DNA of 64,000 bases from Haberlea rhodopensis (lineage: Eukaryota; Streptophyta; Magnoliopsida; Lamiales; Gesneriaceae). The translations under genes and the position numbers were made by a program. Positions 33,589-45,183 of this stretch are shown here, one piece after another. The number at the start of each line of letters is the position of its first letter. The first letter of the stretch is position 1. Below the pieces are notes generated by a model. The model searched no databases, was not told the origin of the DNA, and saw only the letters and a list, made by a program, of their open reading frames with translations. The stretch is from contig CAJQUN010000043.1 of the NCBI GenBank assembly GCA_907163345.1, positions 4,949,001-5,013,000 of the forward strand. Direction: 5' to 3'.

Positions 33589-36378
33589 ATACAGATAATG
33601 CCTCCAAATCTTCAAGGCAAAGATAATAGCTGCCAACTCTAAATCATGGACTGGGTATCTAGCCTCATGTGGCTTCAACTGCCTCGATGCATAAGCTACC
33701 ACATGCTTATCTTGCATCAATACACAACCCAAACCCTGCAGCGATGCGTCAGTATAAAGGACAAACCTTTTGTTCTCCGAGGGGATCACCAATACTGGTG
33801 ACGTCGTCAATCGGTGCTTCAACTCTTGGAAGCTCTCCTCGCAAGCCTCTGACCAAAAGAAGGGTACTCCCTTTTGGGTCAACTGCGTCAGTGGCTTAGC
33901 AATCTTAGAAAATCCCTCGACAAAGCGTCAGTAATAACCAGCCAGACCAAGAAAACTTCGTATCTCGGGCACAGAAGTGGGTGCAGCCCACTCCATATCA
34001 GCCTCAATCTTTCTGGGGTCCACTGAGATTCCATTGCTAGATATGACATGCCCCAGAAATACTACACTGCTCAATCAAAACTCACACTTACTGAGCTTGG
34101 CATATAATTGGTGATCTCTGAGGATCTGGAGCACCGTCCTCAAGTGTTTCACGTGCTCTTCCTCGCTCCGGGAGTAGATGAGAATGTCGTCAATAAATAC
34201 AATGACGAACTGGTCCAGTTAGGGTTGGAACACCTGATTCATCAAGCTCATAAAGACAGCCGGGGCGTTCGTCACACCGAACGACATCACTAAGAACTCG
34301 TAGTGCCCATACCGAGTCCTAAATGCTGTCTTCTGTACATCCTCCTCCCTGACCCGTATCTGATGGTACCCGGATCGCAAATCAATCTTACTATACAGCT
34401 TCGTACCTTGCAACTGGTCAAATAAATCATCAATCCTTGGGAGAGGATACTTGTTCTTCACTGTGGCCTTATTCAGTTGCCGGTAATCGATGCATAAACG
34501 CATCGAACCATCCTTCTTCTTCACAAAAAGAACCGGTGCGCCCCAAGGCGATACGCTAGGGCGTATATATCCTTTATCAAGGAGCTCCTGCAACTGCTCC
34601 TTCAGTTCTCTCAACTCTGCCGGTGCCATACGGTAAGGAGCACGAGAAATAGCGGATGCCCCCGGTAATAACTCAATCCCAAACTCAACTTCCCTTGCCG
34701 GTGAGAATCCGGGAATCTCCTCCGGGAATACATCGGCAAACTCCGCTACTACGGGTACATCCTCAACCTTCAACTCTTTACCCTTCCTCGACGTGTCCAC
34801 GGCATAGATGAGGTAGCCTGTGTGCCCACGTTCCAACAATTGGGACATTTTGATTGTCGAAATCAACGGAATCTTCGCACGAGACCCGTTGCCATAAAAA
34901 GTCCACTGAACTCCTAAACCAGATCTGAACCGAACTGTCCTCTGTCGACAATCTACCACTGCCTGATATCTGTTCAGAATGTCAATGCTCACAATGCAGT
35001 CGAAGTCTGACATACCCAGTACAATCAAGTCTGCCTTAATCACATTGCCCTCAAAATAAATGAGGCAGTCCATCAGAAACTGATCAGCAACAACTTTCTT
35101 TCCGGTGGGTGTCGAGACCAATAGAGACGTGGGTAACGGAGACGTGCACATATGATGTCTCGCCACAAAGTCCGCATACACAAAGGAGTGCGAAGCACCC
35201 GTGTCTATCAAAATAAAGGCGGAATACGTAAATAAAAGGCACGTACCCACTATCACCTCCTCTGGAGCTACATCGGCCTGCTCCCTGGTCAACGCATTGA
35301 CCTGTCCCTGAGGTGGCCCCATCGCCTGTCCTCCCTTCTGTCGAGGCACCATCGGCGGCCTCTGCTGTACTGTCCCGGTGGAAAACCTTCCTCTGCCTCC
35401 TCTAAGATCCACCTGACCATCACTATTCTGACAGAACCGAGATATGTGGCCCATCTTGCCACATTTATAACAAGCAGTACAGTCTCGCATGTGATGTGGC
35501 CCTCCACAAAAATGACACTTCACCACTCCACTCCTACTCGCTTGAGTCTGCCCTCTGTTGCTAGGCGCACCACCCCTCCAGTTATCCATTCGTCTCCCAC
35601 CAAACCGAGAAGATGAGGAAGAAGCCCCACGAGGTTTAAATGATTCTCCTCGTGGCCTCAGATTATTAGACACTGGCCTCGGCGGTGGGACTTGTGGGGG
35701 TGCAACGTCCGGGTAAGCACTGACTCCGATCTCTGCTAGCTCTGCTCTAGTGAGAGCATCATCAAAAGAAGTGGGGTTGTTGTAGATAACCCGATCAAAA
35801 AGTTTCGGTCGCAGCACCTTTAGAAAGTGCCTCATCTTGGCATGCCCATTTTTTGCAATGTGGGGAACATACCTCAACAAGGACGAGTAATGCATGGCAT
35901 AGTCCAAGACTGACATGCTCCCCTGTTTCAAGCTCGTGAATTCAACCTCCTTTGTTTGCCTAGCCGCCGCAGAAAAGTATCGGTTTAGAAACCGAGTCCG
36001 AAATAAAGTCCAGTCAATCACCATACCCTGAGCTCTCATTTCCATCACCGTCGTCTTCCACCACATAGAAGACTTCTTCGCCAGTTGGAACTCCGCCAAC
36101 CTCAGCCATGCTGTCCTAGCACAAGGAGCGGACACAAATAATTGCTCTAATCTCTCAAGCCACTCCTCAGCTTCTTCTCCTGTCTCCGTCCCCACAAACA
36201 TGGGCGGGTGGAAAGTTAGGAACTGACTCAGTCTAAGCTCCCCTGGTAAAAGCAACTGAGCTACCGGCTCCACGCCCAAGGCAGGTGGAGGTAAAGGATT
36301 TGCCTGACCAACGCTAGCGTTCACGCTTCCAACATCACCCACCCCTTCATTGAGGTTCTCCACATTCATATCCGCCAT
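33589..36378 (-). pseudogene. Chromovirus B gag-protease-RT-RNase H, broken
   Basis: Minus strand. The start is taken as ATG at 36378 (MADMNVENLNEG), one base after TTACAGC; an upstream in-frame ATG at 36390 is less likely. The frame stays open to a TAA at 34219 (between VFQP and LDQFVIV), covering gag, two zinc knuckles (about residues 287-317), protease DTGAS (about 391) and RT FVKKKDG (about 612). Beyond the TAA the frame continues through FIDDILIYS, with a TGA at a TGG position in CEF*L and a TGA at a CGA position in GYY*RF. A clean stretch (33882-33589) then carries RNase H YTDASLQGLG up to the C insertion. The protein would end in RT without the FIDD catalytic site. Confidence 0.94.
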
Positions 36379-36573
36379 GCTGTAATACAAAGGTTAACAT
36401 CAATTCCAAACAATATATATGTTATGCCTTTAGATAACATAAATGATAATAAGCATGTTAGCATAACAATTCATATACCAGTATGCACCACATGCATAGA
36501 CATGCTCAAATGTAACCACCTAGCTAACCTTGCTAAGGCTACCCTTCACTCATTCCCGGGTTCTCTAACCACA

Positions 36574-36585
36574 GCTCTGATACCA
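36574..36585 (-). other. Primer binding site of element B (initiator Met tRNA)
   Basis: GCTCTGATACCA on the plus strand, the complement of TGGTATCAGAGC, sits four bases from the 5' LTR. Confidence 0.93.
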
Positions 36586-36589
36586 CTAA

Positions 36590-38665
36590 TGTAAGGACCC
36601 TAGTTCCTTAAATGCAGATTAAAGGCATAATTAAAATTTCATACATAAACGGAGTATAAAAGTTGTGTTGGTGCCTTGAGCTATTAGATTACAGTGCCAA
36701 AATAAAGTTCCAAAATGGATTAATACATTCCCAACCAATGAATGTTAATCCTATAGCTTTACACTACTCCTAGAGTAGATACTATACAAAAGAATGTGCC
36801 TGCTACCAAGAGCACTCCTCACTCGCTCACCGCACCAACTCGCCTTAGCCCGTCCGCCCAAAAGTACCTACAGGAACAACCCCAAAACCATGAGCATGTA
36901 CAAAATCATATTCACAATAATATGATAGCAATTCAAATGCATAAATCGTAAATGCGATTCACTTCCTGTATGTAACACATTTAAAAGCTCCCTTTGGTTG
37001 TCCCTGTACCACATTATAACCAATAGATTATATTACCAATAATGTATGTCATGACAAGCACCGATTTCCATACATACAGTGTTCAATTCCCGAGTCTTAT
37101 TATATCAGTGGCATAATACCCCTCGCGTTAACATGACAACGGAAATACCCCTCGCTTAGACAATACCAGCGGCACTAATATCCCTCGCTATAAATATGAC
37201 AGCGGTCGTGTTCTTCGCTTCATATTAGTGGCAAATATTCTCTCATCGCTAGGGTATGACAGTGGCAAGTATTCACATCGCTACGCCACTGGCGGCAAGT
37301 ATTCTCCATCACTGGAATATAAATCCTGACTCACAATCACATGCAACAATGCATCCAATATACACATGCAACCCAAAATGCATGACCACACCGTGTATGC
37401 AATCCATGATGAATAAACAAGACCACATATGCAACCACAATGCATAATCAATTCCATGTGTGCAACCATAGTGCATAACCAATTCAAAGCGTAATAAATA
37501 CGTTTTACCGTCCGATGCCCGTACGTCTCACTACGTACCTTAGTTCCAAAAGTAGAGATATCGTGGACTTTATCTCCTTTGTTGCTTGGCCACCTGGGAT
37601 GGTTCTACATAATTATACAAATCAATATTAGAAGTCAAATCATGAACAAACACCAAAAATCCCACAGAACAACCAAAATACACCATTCTGGCATCTCGCG
37701 ATCGATCGCTGTGGAGCCTCGATCGATCGCGAGGTCCAGCAGCCGAGAATACCAAATTCTGGTGCCAGACGATCGATCGCTGATTTTGAGGCGATCGATC
37801 GCTCGCCTTACCGATCGATCGCCTCATCATGGCGATCGATCGCCAAACACGAGATTTGTCCAATGCCTGTGCGCGATCGATCGCTCCGTTGGGCGATCGA
37901 TCGCCGCGACCTGTAACATGAAAATCGCCATTTTTCAACCTTAAACCTTCCCAAACCATTCCAACTCAAATACCATCCCAGCAACAATATCAAAACACCC
38001 AAAAACCTTCAACATACACATTAAACATCCCAAAATTCCAACATCCAACCCAAAATAATATCAACCCAAAACAACCCATTTCAAAATCATTCAAAACTAT
38101 AACAAACCCAAACCAAACACAATAAAAACATTAAGGAGGTGTCCATACCTCTTGGGGACTCCAAAACTCACACTAAATCCCACAAATCAAGTTTTTGGAA
38201 GGATTTCTCTTCCACTCTTTTCCCAAAAACGAAAATGAGGAGGGAAGGGTTTGTGAGAAGTGATTTTGGGGAAAAATAGAAAGAGTGATGGGTTTTTGTG
38301 GGGTTGGGGGTGTTAGTGGGTTATTAGGGGATTAATTAAAATGGCATACCCACAACTATCAGGTTTTATAAAAATACCCCAATATGGTATTTTAAAAGCA
38401 TTACACCAAAAAAATGCAACAAAATCAGAATTAAATACATTATTCACCAGATAATCACAAAGCATCCCATTTAAATCATTATAACCCCCAATTACACATC
38501 ATGTATACATGCACCCTGAAATGCTTTACCGGGTCACTCCTACCATGTGACTAAGCATTTCACCAAGATAATTAATTCCAACATATAATTTAATTATCAC
38601 CTTTAAATGATCACATAGATATAATTAATGCCCAAATTGAAATTAATTATTTCGAGGATATCACA
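36590..38665 (-). repeat. Chromovirus B 5' LTR (2076 bp)
   Basis: Matches 20360-22439. It includes the hairpin region 37100-37315, a GTACGT stem-loop near 37518-37538 and CGATCGATCG palindromes at 37697-37905. A TATA-like TTTTTATAAAA lies near 38360 on the minus strand. Followed by GAATA (38666-38670). Confidence 0.94.
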
Positions 38666-38670
38666 GAATA

Positions 38671-38725
38671 GCTATCGAGATTAAGCAGATACTTCCATTT
38701 CTCAAGTCCACGATAATCGAATTTT
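38671..38725 (-). pseudogene. Chromovirus relic, short gag continuation
   Basis: Continues the decayed minus-strand gag relic across the B insertion: GAATA joins 20359 and 38671. Too short and mutated for more than a context call. The border with the Athila-type LTR is not resolved. Confidence 0.35.
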
Positions 38726-40303
38726 GATAGGGTTGATTGTTACGTGTATTTGGGCTTTGATTTGTATATATTTTCGTGTAGATTCCGTGAAGATATTATG
38801 CTTTTTGGTATTTATTTGATTGTTTCAGGAATCTAGGTGGAAAGTGGAAGAATTGAGCTAGAAGGAAGAAAACGAGCCAAATCAAGGCAAGAAATGAAGA
38901 AACTGAATTCTAGCATGACCGATCGATCGAAACTGGAAGGTGATTGATCGAAGGAGGCAGATGTTTTGGCCAACAAAGAAAAGCAGAACTCAATCGATCG
39001 GTGCATAGTTCTCGATCGATCGAGAGTGGCAGAAGATTTACAAAGTGAATGGAAGAAAGCTCGATCGATCGGAAAGACATGCGCGATCGATCGACATTGG
39101 CAGAGAGTTGGCAAGAAAAAAATGAAGAAAGCTCGATATCGGCCACTTAACCTCGATCGATCGAGCGAGGCAGAGAAATTCATATCCGGAAGCTGAAGGT
39201 GCTCGATCGATCGAGACATATCGACAGATCGATCGAGACACAGAATTTTCAAAAAATTAAAGACTTGATTTGGTTTGATTTTTGGAAACTCTTCCACCAA
39301 CCTCCTCCTCTTTAAATTTGGGAAGTAGGGCACGAAATTTGCATCCATTATTAAGAGCATACTCAGACCCTAAATCATAATTCTTTAGCCGCCTTTCATC
39401 TCCGAAGAACAAGGTTGAAGAAATCCTTTGAAGTGCAAGGAAGGAAGCAAGAGAAGAAGTATCGGTCAACGCATGGATTCGCTCCTACGTTATCGTATTC
39501 TAAAATCTAGTTAATTTGATTTTCAGATTTTATTTGATGTTTATGAGGTTGAGAGACGATTAAACATCTTGTTAAATTGATCTGAATTTAATTGAGTTTA
39601 TTTTATCAAGTTTAGGGAATTTTGTGCTTGAATCATTGATTTGGTTGTGTTTAAGTTGATTAATTCTTATGTGCATGACTTATAACCTTAATGCTATCAA
39701 AGCCTAGCTAACTTTGATTGATTTTGTGAATTATAACTGAGATCGAGAGATAAAGTTACAATACGCTAGAATAATTCGTGTTGTATGTTAAGATTTAGAT
39801 CGAGAGATTAAATCACATACGTGATCACTTTGAATTGAAAAATTTAAAGTTAACGGTTTTCATCGAGATTTATGCCGTATTAAATTGGTTTAAGTGAAGA
39901 GAGTTACTTGTGTCAATTTATTACTAGTGTCAATATAGCTTGAGAAAGTATATTGATTATATTAGGCAATCTGTCACCTTAAGAATTGATTGATTAGTAA
40001 TTGTTTTAACAAGCAAATCATTGACGATAACACATTTGAACCAACATCTTGATAAATTTCTTGAGCGGAATTCCTTCGCATCTTCAAAGGAGTTGTTTTA
40101 TTTTTGTGTTTTTAAGTCTTTAGCTTAATTAGTTAATTAATCATCTTTTTCGTAAGCTAAATATAATTTTGCTAATTTTATTTGGTACTTATACGTTAGT
40201 CCCTGTGGGTTCGACATCCTTTCTTTTATATCACTATACTAAAACTTGACACCGTGCACTTGCGGTATAAAATCGCTAGATTGGAATTAATTAAAAGCGA
40301 TCA
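38726..40303 (+). repeat. Athila/Tat-type 5' LTR (approximate left end)
   Basis: The right end is placed at GCGATCA before the primer site at 40310. The length, about 1.5 kb, fits Athila LTRs, but the left TG end is not resolved. It contains CGATCGATCG palindromes with GGCAGAA-type tails (38921-39240). Open frames across the palindromes, such as 38833-39360 on the minus strand, are artefacts. Confidence 0.65.
38918..39245 (+). repeat. CGATCGATCG cluster in Athila-type LTR
   Basis: Seven exact palindromes plus mutated ones such as TGATTGATCG. They occur mostly in pairs, and most pairs end in GGCAGA or CAGAA text. The arrangement matches that in the chromovirus LTRs although the elements belong to a different lineage. 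Confidence 0.85.
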
Positions 40304-40309
40304 AGTTTT

Positions 40310-40327
40310 TGGCGCCGTTGCCGGGGA
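40310..40327 (+). other. Primer binding site of Athila/Tat-type element
   Basis: TGGCGCCGTTGCCGGGGA is the characteristic Athila/Tat primer site, probably complementary to tRNA-Asp (tRNA-Arg is used by some relatives). It follows the LTR end by six bases. Confidence 0.88.
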
Positions 40328-40565
40328 CTAATTTGTATAATATAATACGAGATTAGTTAATCGTAATTTAGCCATTAATTTTTGTTTTTGTTTTGTTTGT
40401 CACTTTTGACCGTTGGATTTACTACATTCGTATTTCTCCTTTTTGGTTGATTTTTACAGGTAGTCATCTTCTTGGTGCATGCTAAGGAGTAGCAACCCCA
40501 CACTCTAGCCATTTGATCCAGAAATCGAGCGTACGTGTCTAAGAAGAATAAGGGAAGTTCGAGCA

Positions 40566-41740
40566 ATGGCTGATAACAATCAAGAAGGGGGCACGAACAA
40601 TGAAGCACCAAATCCAAGGTCTATGATGGATTTTGCTCAACCAGCTTTTCATGGATCACTGTCAAGCATTACAAGGCCAACCATTCAAGCCAACAATTTT
40701 GAGATAGCCACTGATGACCCGAACGCTCACATCTCCAACTTCTTGGAGATTTGTGATACCTTCAAACATAATGGCGTATCTGACGACCCCATCAGGTTAA
40801 GGTTATTTCCTTTTTCATTAAAAGATAAAGCTAAAGCTTGGTTGAACTCTTTACCTGCAGGATCTATCACCACTTGGGAGGGGATGATTCAAGCATTCTT
40901 GTCCAAATATTTCCCCCCTTCCAAAACGGCAAAGATGAGAAACGATATCACAACGTTTGGGCAATATGATCCTTAAACATTATATGAGGCGTGGGATCGT
41001 TTCAAGGACTTTCTTAGGAGATGCCCACACCATGGTCTTTCTATTTGGCTCCAGGTACAAACTTTTTATAACAGTTTATTTTCATCTAACCGTTCTATGA
41101 TAGATGCAGCCTCAGGAGGAACCATTATGCGCAAAACACCGGAAGCAGCTTATGAACTCTTGGAAGAGATGGCTTGTAACAGCTATCAATGGCAATCGGA
41201 GAGGAATGTGCCAAAGAAACCGGCCGGAGTTCATCAAATTGACGACATCACTGCTCTTTCGGCACAGTTGGAAGCTTTGAACAAAAAGATAGATAGCATG
41301 AGCATGACAGCAATGCAAGCTCAAGTTATCACCTGTGAATTATGTGGAAGCAATCATCCAAGCACTGAGTGCCAGGCAGGTAATCCATTCATTCAATCCA
41401 ATGAATCTGCTAACTATGTAGGAAACAGGCAGCCCAACAACCCATACTCCAATACTTACAACCCGGGATGGAGGAATCATCCAAACTTGCAATGGTCCAA
41501 CCAAAACGTGTTGAACCCACAACAACAACCGCGAAATGCACCTAAGCTAAGTATGGAGGAGCTCTTGACCAAGTTAATCTCATCGACATAAACAAGGATT
41601 CAAAATCAGGATGCATTTATGAAAAACTTGGAGGTTCAAGTCGGGCAACTAGCAGCTATAATTCATGGACGAGCTCAAGGGACACTCTCTACTGATACGG
41701 TGAAAAACCAGAAGGAGCAAGCAAAAATGGACCACTGAGA
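40566..41740 (+). pseudogene. Athila/Tat-type gag, copy 1
   Basis: Starts MADNNQEGGTNNE at 40566. The retrotransposon gag capsid region follows (DDPNAHISNFLEICDTFKHNG, abridged, to LSKYFPPSKT), then a CELCGSNHPSTEC zinc-knuckle-like motif near 41335-41375 and an asparagine/proline-rich tail. In-frame stops: TAA at 40974 (a GAA position) and TAA at 41589. The frame then reads through to near 41740. No protease or RT follows; instead about 0.9 kb of non-coding sequence leads to a second gag copy. Confidence 0.88.
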
Positions 41741-42704
41741 CGGAGGTGACAGTCCAGCTTGGGACTATAAATTAAGAACTTTCCTCTTTCCCTTGTTTGT
41801 TTTTCATTTTTAGTCCAAATTTTTTATTTTTGTTTATTCTTGTTGTTTTAAATTTTTCGAGCCTAACTCCGTGCGTTAATTTTGAAATGCAGAAAAATAA
41901 ATGAGTCCAAGTGGTTGGGCGGTTCGAACATAAAAAAATGAAAAATTTGGTGAAAATTGGTCTGGAAGGCTCGATCGATCGAGATTAAAGCTCGATCGAT
42001 CGATCATGGGTTGCAAAAAAAATAAATTTTTTCTGGAGTCACCGATCGATCGAGTGAGTACCCTCGATCGATCGAGGAAGGCTTATAAAAAGAGAAGAAA
42101 ATTTTTCTGTCTTGCTCGATCGATCGAGCGTAAAAAATTTTCGTTTTTATTGTCAGATATCAGCAGCATCCCACAAGAACAAAAACACAACCTTTCCAAA
42201 TTTCTACACAGAAAAAACCGCCCCTTTGACCTAATCACCAATTTCTTCCTATAATCTTCCCACACACTCACAAATCTTGCAATATAAGCTTCAAAGCTTC
42301 ATCTAATCACACTTTTTGCAACAGATTTGAAGATCCACGACTGGAATTGGGAGATTTCATCAAAAAGGAGGAACTCAAGCAAATTCCAAAACTTCACTTA
42401 GATTTTCATGGTATTTGGTTTCAACTCTTCTATATATCCATGATTTAGTGAATATTTCTGTTTGGGTATACAGGGATTGAAGGTTTTGGTGAATTTGGGA
42501 ATTGAGTAGTTAAATATTGGGGAAGTAAAAAGTTGGTTGGTAAGATTTGTGACTTCTTGCTGTGGTTGGTAAATTTGGTAAATTTGGTATATTCTTGTGT
42601 GGTAGGGGTTGAATAAGAGAGAAGTATGAATTGATCAATGGCGCCAAAGAGAAAGCAAAAGCAAATAATACAGACAATCCAGCATTCAGTGATGTTTGGG
42701 GGAG
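40705..42704 (+). repeat. Tandem duplication, unit 1 (2000 bp)
   Basis: TAGCCACTGATGACCC at 40705 recurs at 42705. From there copy 2 follows copy 1 base by base with few changes, through gag and, after the copia insertion, through 61202-61727. The join carries only TAGCCA as possible microhomology. Confidence 0.85.
41741..42637 (+). other. Non-coding stretch after Athila gag copy 1
   Basis: AT-rich sequence with five CGATCGATCG palindromes (41971-42128), a run of short poly-A/T tracts and no convincing gene. It ends at an ATG (42638) that opens into gag copy 2. Its first 400 bases recur at 61202-61727 as part of unit 2. Confidence 0.6.
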
Positions 42705-43641
42705 TAGCCACTGATGACCCGAACGCTCACATCTCCAACTTCTTGGAGATTTGTGATACCTTCAAACATAATGGCGTATCTGACGACCCCATCAGGTTAA
42801 GGTTATTTCCTTCATTAAAAGATAAAGCTAAAGCTTGGTTGAACTCTTTACCTGCAGGATCTATCACCACTTGGGAGGGGATGATGCAAGCATTCTTGTC
42901 CAAATATTTCCCCCCTTCCAAAACGGCAAAGATGAGAAATTATATCACCACGTTTGGGCAATATGATCCTGAAACATTATATGACGGGTGGGATCGTTTC
43001 AAGGACTTGCTTAGGAGATGCCCACACCATGGTCTTCCTATTTGGCTCCAGGAACAAACTTTTTATAACGATTTATTTTCATCTAACCGTTCTATGATAG
43101 ATGCAGCCTCAGGAGGATCCATTATGCGCAAAACACCAGAAGCAGCTTATGAACTCTTGGAAGAGATGGCTTCTAACAGCTATCAATGGCAATCTGAGAG
43201 GAATGTGCCAAAGAAACCGGCCGGAGTTCATCAAATTGACGACATCACTGCTCTTTCGGCACAGTTGGAAGCGTTGAGCAAAAAGATAGATAGCATGAGC
43301 ATGACAGCAATGCAAGCTCAAGTTATCACCTGTGAATTATGTGGAAGCAATCATCCAAGCACTGAGTGCCAGGCAGGTAATCCATTCATTCAGTCCAATG
43401 AATCTGCTAACTATGTAGGAAATAGGCAGCCCAACAACCCATACTCCAATACTTACAACCCGTGATTGAGGAATCATCCAAACTTGCAATGGTCCAACCA
43501 AAACAACGTGTTGAACCCACAACAACAACCGCGAAATGCACTTAAGCTAAGTATGGAGGAGCTCTTGACCAAGTTAATCTCATCGACAGAAACAAGGATG
43601 CAAAATCAGGATGCATCTATAAAAAGCTTAGAGGTTCAAGT
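42638..43641 (+). pseudogene. Athila/Tat-type gag, copy 2, fused to an upstream ORF start
   Basis: ATG at 42638 gives MAPKRKQKQIIQTIQHSV, about 22 residues not present in copy 1. These run in frame into the gag capsid at VATDDPNAHIS. Copy 2 lacks the TAA that breaks copy 1 at 40974 but has a TGA at 43463 (a GGA position). It lacks one codon in the LFP(F)SLKD stretch. The frame then continues until the copia element inserted at 43642; the last residues before the insertion read SLEVQV. The join was created by the 2 kb tandem duplication. Confidence 0.85.
43637..43641. repeat. Target site duplication of copia element, left copy (CAAGT)
   Basis: CAAGT recurs at 61197-61201. Joining the two restores the copy-1 text AGGTTCAAGTCGGGCAAC. 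Confidence 0.94.
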
Positions 43642-45163
43642 TGTTAGTAATCCATCATGAATAGCAACGCAGCGGAATAAAATTTTTATGGATTACAAGA
43701 CACCGGATCTATACATAGGAATTCATATCGGATAAAGGTATACAAAAGTCTCACCCTTGTAGCGTGTTTGAGCAGATTCCAGGGAGCAGCACCACGTCCA
43801 ACGCCTCCTTCGAGTCACTAGCAAAACTTATCAAGTTTTGCCTCAATGGTATCCACACGATCAAATCGGGAAAAGGGATAGTCTAAGAACAAGTTGCTAG
43901 ACTCGTTCTTAAATCGGAACAAGAAGCACACTTGATTCATAATCAAGAAGATGGCCCCAAATTCCTCTACCTCACGTCGACTATATGGAAGTCGAGAGAA
44001 GGTTAAAGGTGGCGGCCGTGTGCTTTTCTTGGGAGGTGGCCGAGAGCACCTTGTATTAGTGGCTAGGTTTTTGATGTCTAGAATTAATCATTTCAATCAC
44101 CTTGTTAACCAATTATATATGATTTAATTAAAGCTTTCATAAAGCCACATGGGCTCAAGCCCATGATTATAATTTAATCCTTATAATTATTAATTAAGAC
44201 TCCTCTTAATTATTTAATTCATCCTATGAATTTAATTTCCCTTTTCGATTTAATCTTTTGTGCGACCCGATAGGATCTTGTAATGTTGGCAGTGACACAA
44301 AATCTCAATTTACGTTACAAGCAAAGAGCGGTGTCTAGCAACACATCAAGGCTACCCAAATTACAAGAATGTCAATGACTCGACATAACCTTCAGAACTT
44401 GTGATAATATTAACCATGTAACTTAATCCCTTTGTCCTTTGTGTTTAGATTGAACACGAGTCATGGAATAGTCATACTCGTATATTCAATCTTTATTTCT
44501 TGATCCCCAAGTAGAACTAGAATAAACGAATAAGCTCGATATCTCATATCGACTCATTCGAGCATGGCCATGCTTTTTAGTTCTCACTTGATCAAGGGCC
44601 AAACACATCTCCTGTTATATAGGAGGGACAAATCCTATCTCGATCAGTCAACATCCCTCTACATAATTCGTAGTGTATCCAATAGTCGCCTTTATAGTTT
44701 ACCCTGTTACGGGTAACGTTTGACAATATCAAGATACATAACTCCTTATGTTGGGATATCTGATGATCACAAGTCGTAAGGATTACATACATTATTATCA
44801 CTATGAGAATTGCATATGACGATCGTATAACTATCCATGTTGCATTCTCATGGTGGGTCTGTCCAGTACATCGTTCTCTAACATGTACCCATGTGTTGAT
44901 TTGCTATCTCATATCAATGAACAATTCATCAATCAACACATACTAGTCTCTACGTATTATCATTATCCCTATTCATGATAATACTTGACTAGGGACATCT
45001 TTAAGAATAATACAATATTATTCTAAGGACATTAACATATATATTAATTCACATTGCACAGTTAAACGAATAATATATAATAATGAATTGCCATTCATAA
45101 AATCATAAACAGTATATGTCTTAAACAATCATCTAATGACTTGTCTTAGGGCATATCCCAACA
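43642..45163 (-). repeat. Copia 3' LTR (1522 bp)
   Basis: On the plus strand TGTTAGTAATCC...GCATATCCCAACA. Same length as the other LTR (59675-61196), with scattered substitutions only. No gene inside. Confidence 0.95.
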
Positions 45164-45178
45164 AATCTCCCACTTGCA
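45164..45178 (-). other. Polypurine tract of copia element
   Basis: Minus strand CAAGTGGGAGATT directly before the 3' LTR start TGTTGGG. Confidence 0.8.
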
Positions 45179-45183
45179 CTAAG

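Larger units (their letters stand above)
20360..38665 (-). mobile_element. Chromovirus B (Tekay/Del-type), minus strand, interrupted by C
   Basis: Full-length nested element: 5' LTR 36590-38665, primer site 36574-36585, gag-pol from 36378 down, 3' LTR 20360-22439, TSD GAATA. Element C is inserted in the RNase H region (24236-33588). Without C the element is about 8.95 kb. The LTR copies show more differences by eye than those of C, in keeping with B being older than its guest. Confidence 0.95.

Noticed and set aside
41741..42637. Envelope-like gene downstream of Athila gag
   Set aside because: No protease, RT or envelope-like reading; the stretch is non-coding and leads into a duplicated gag.
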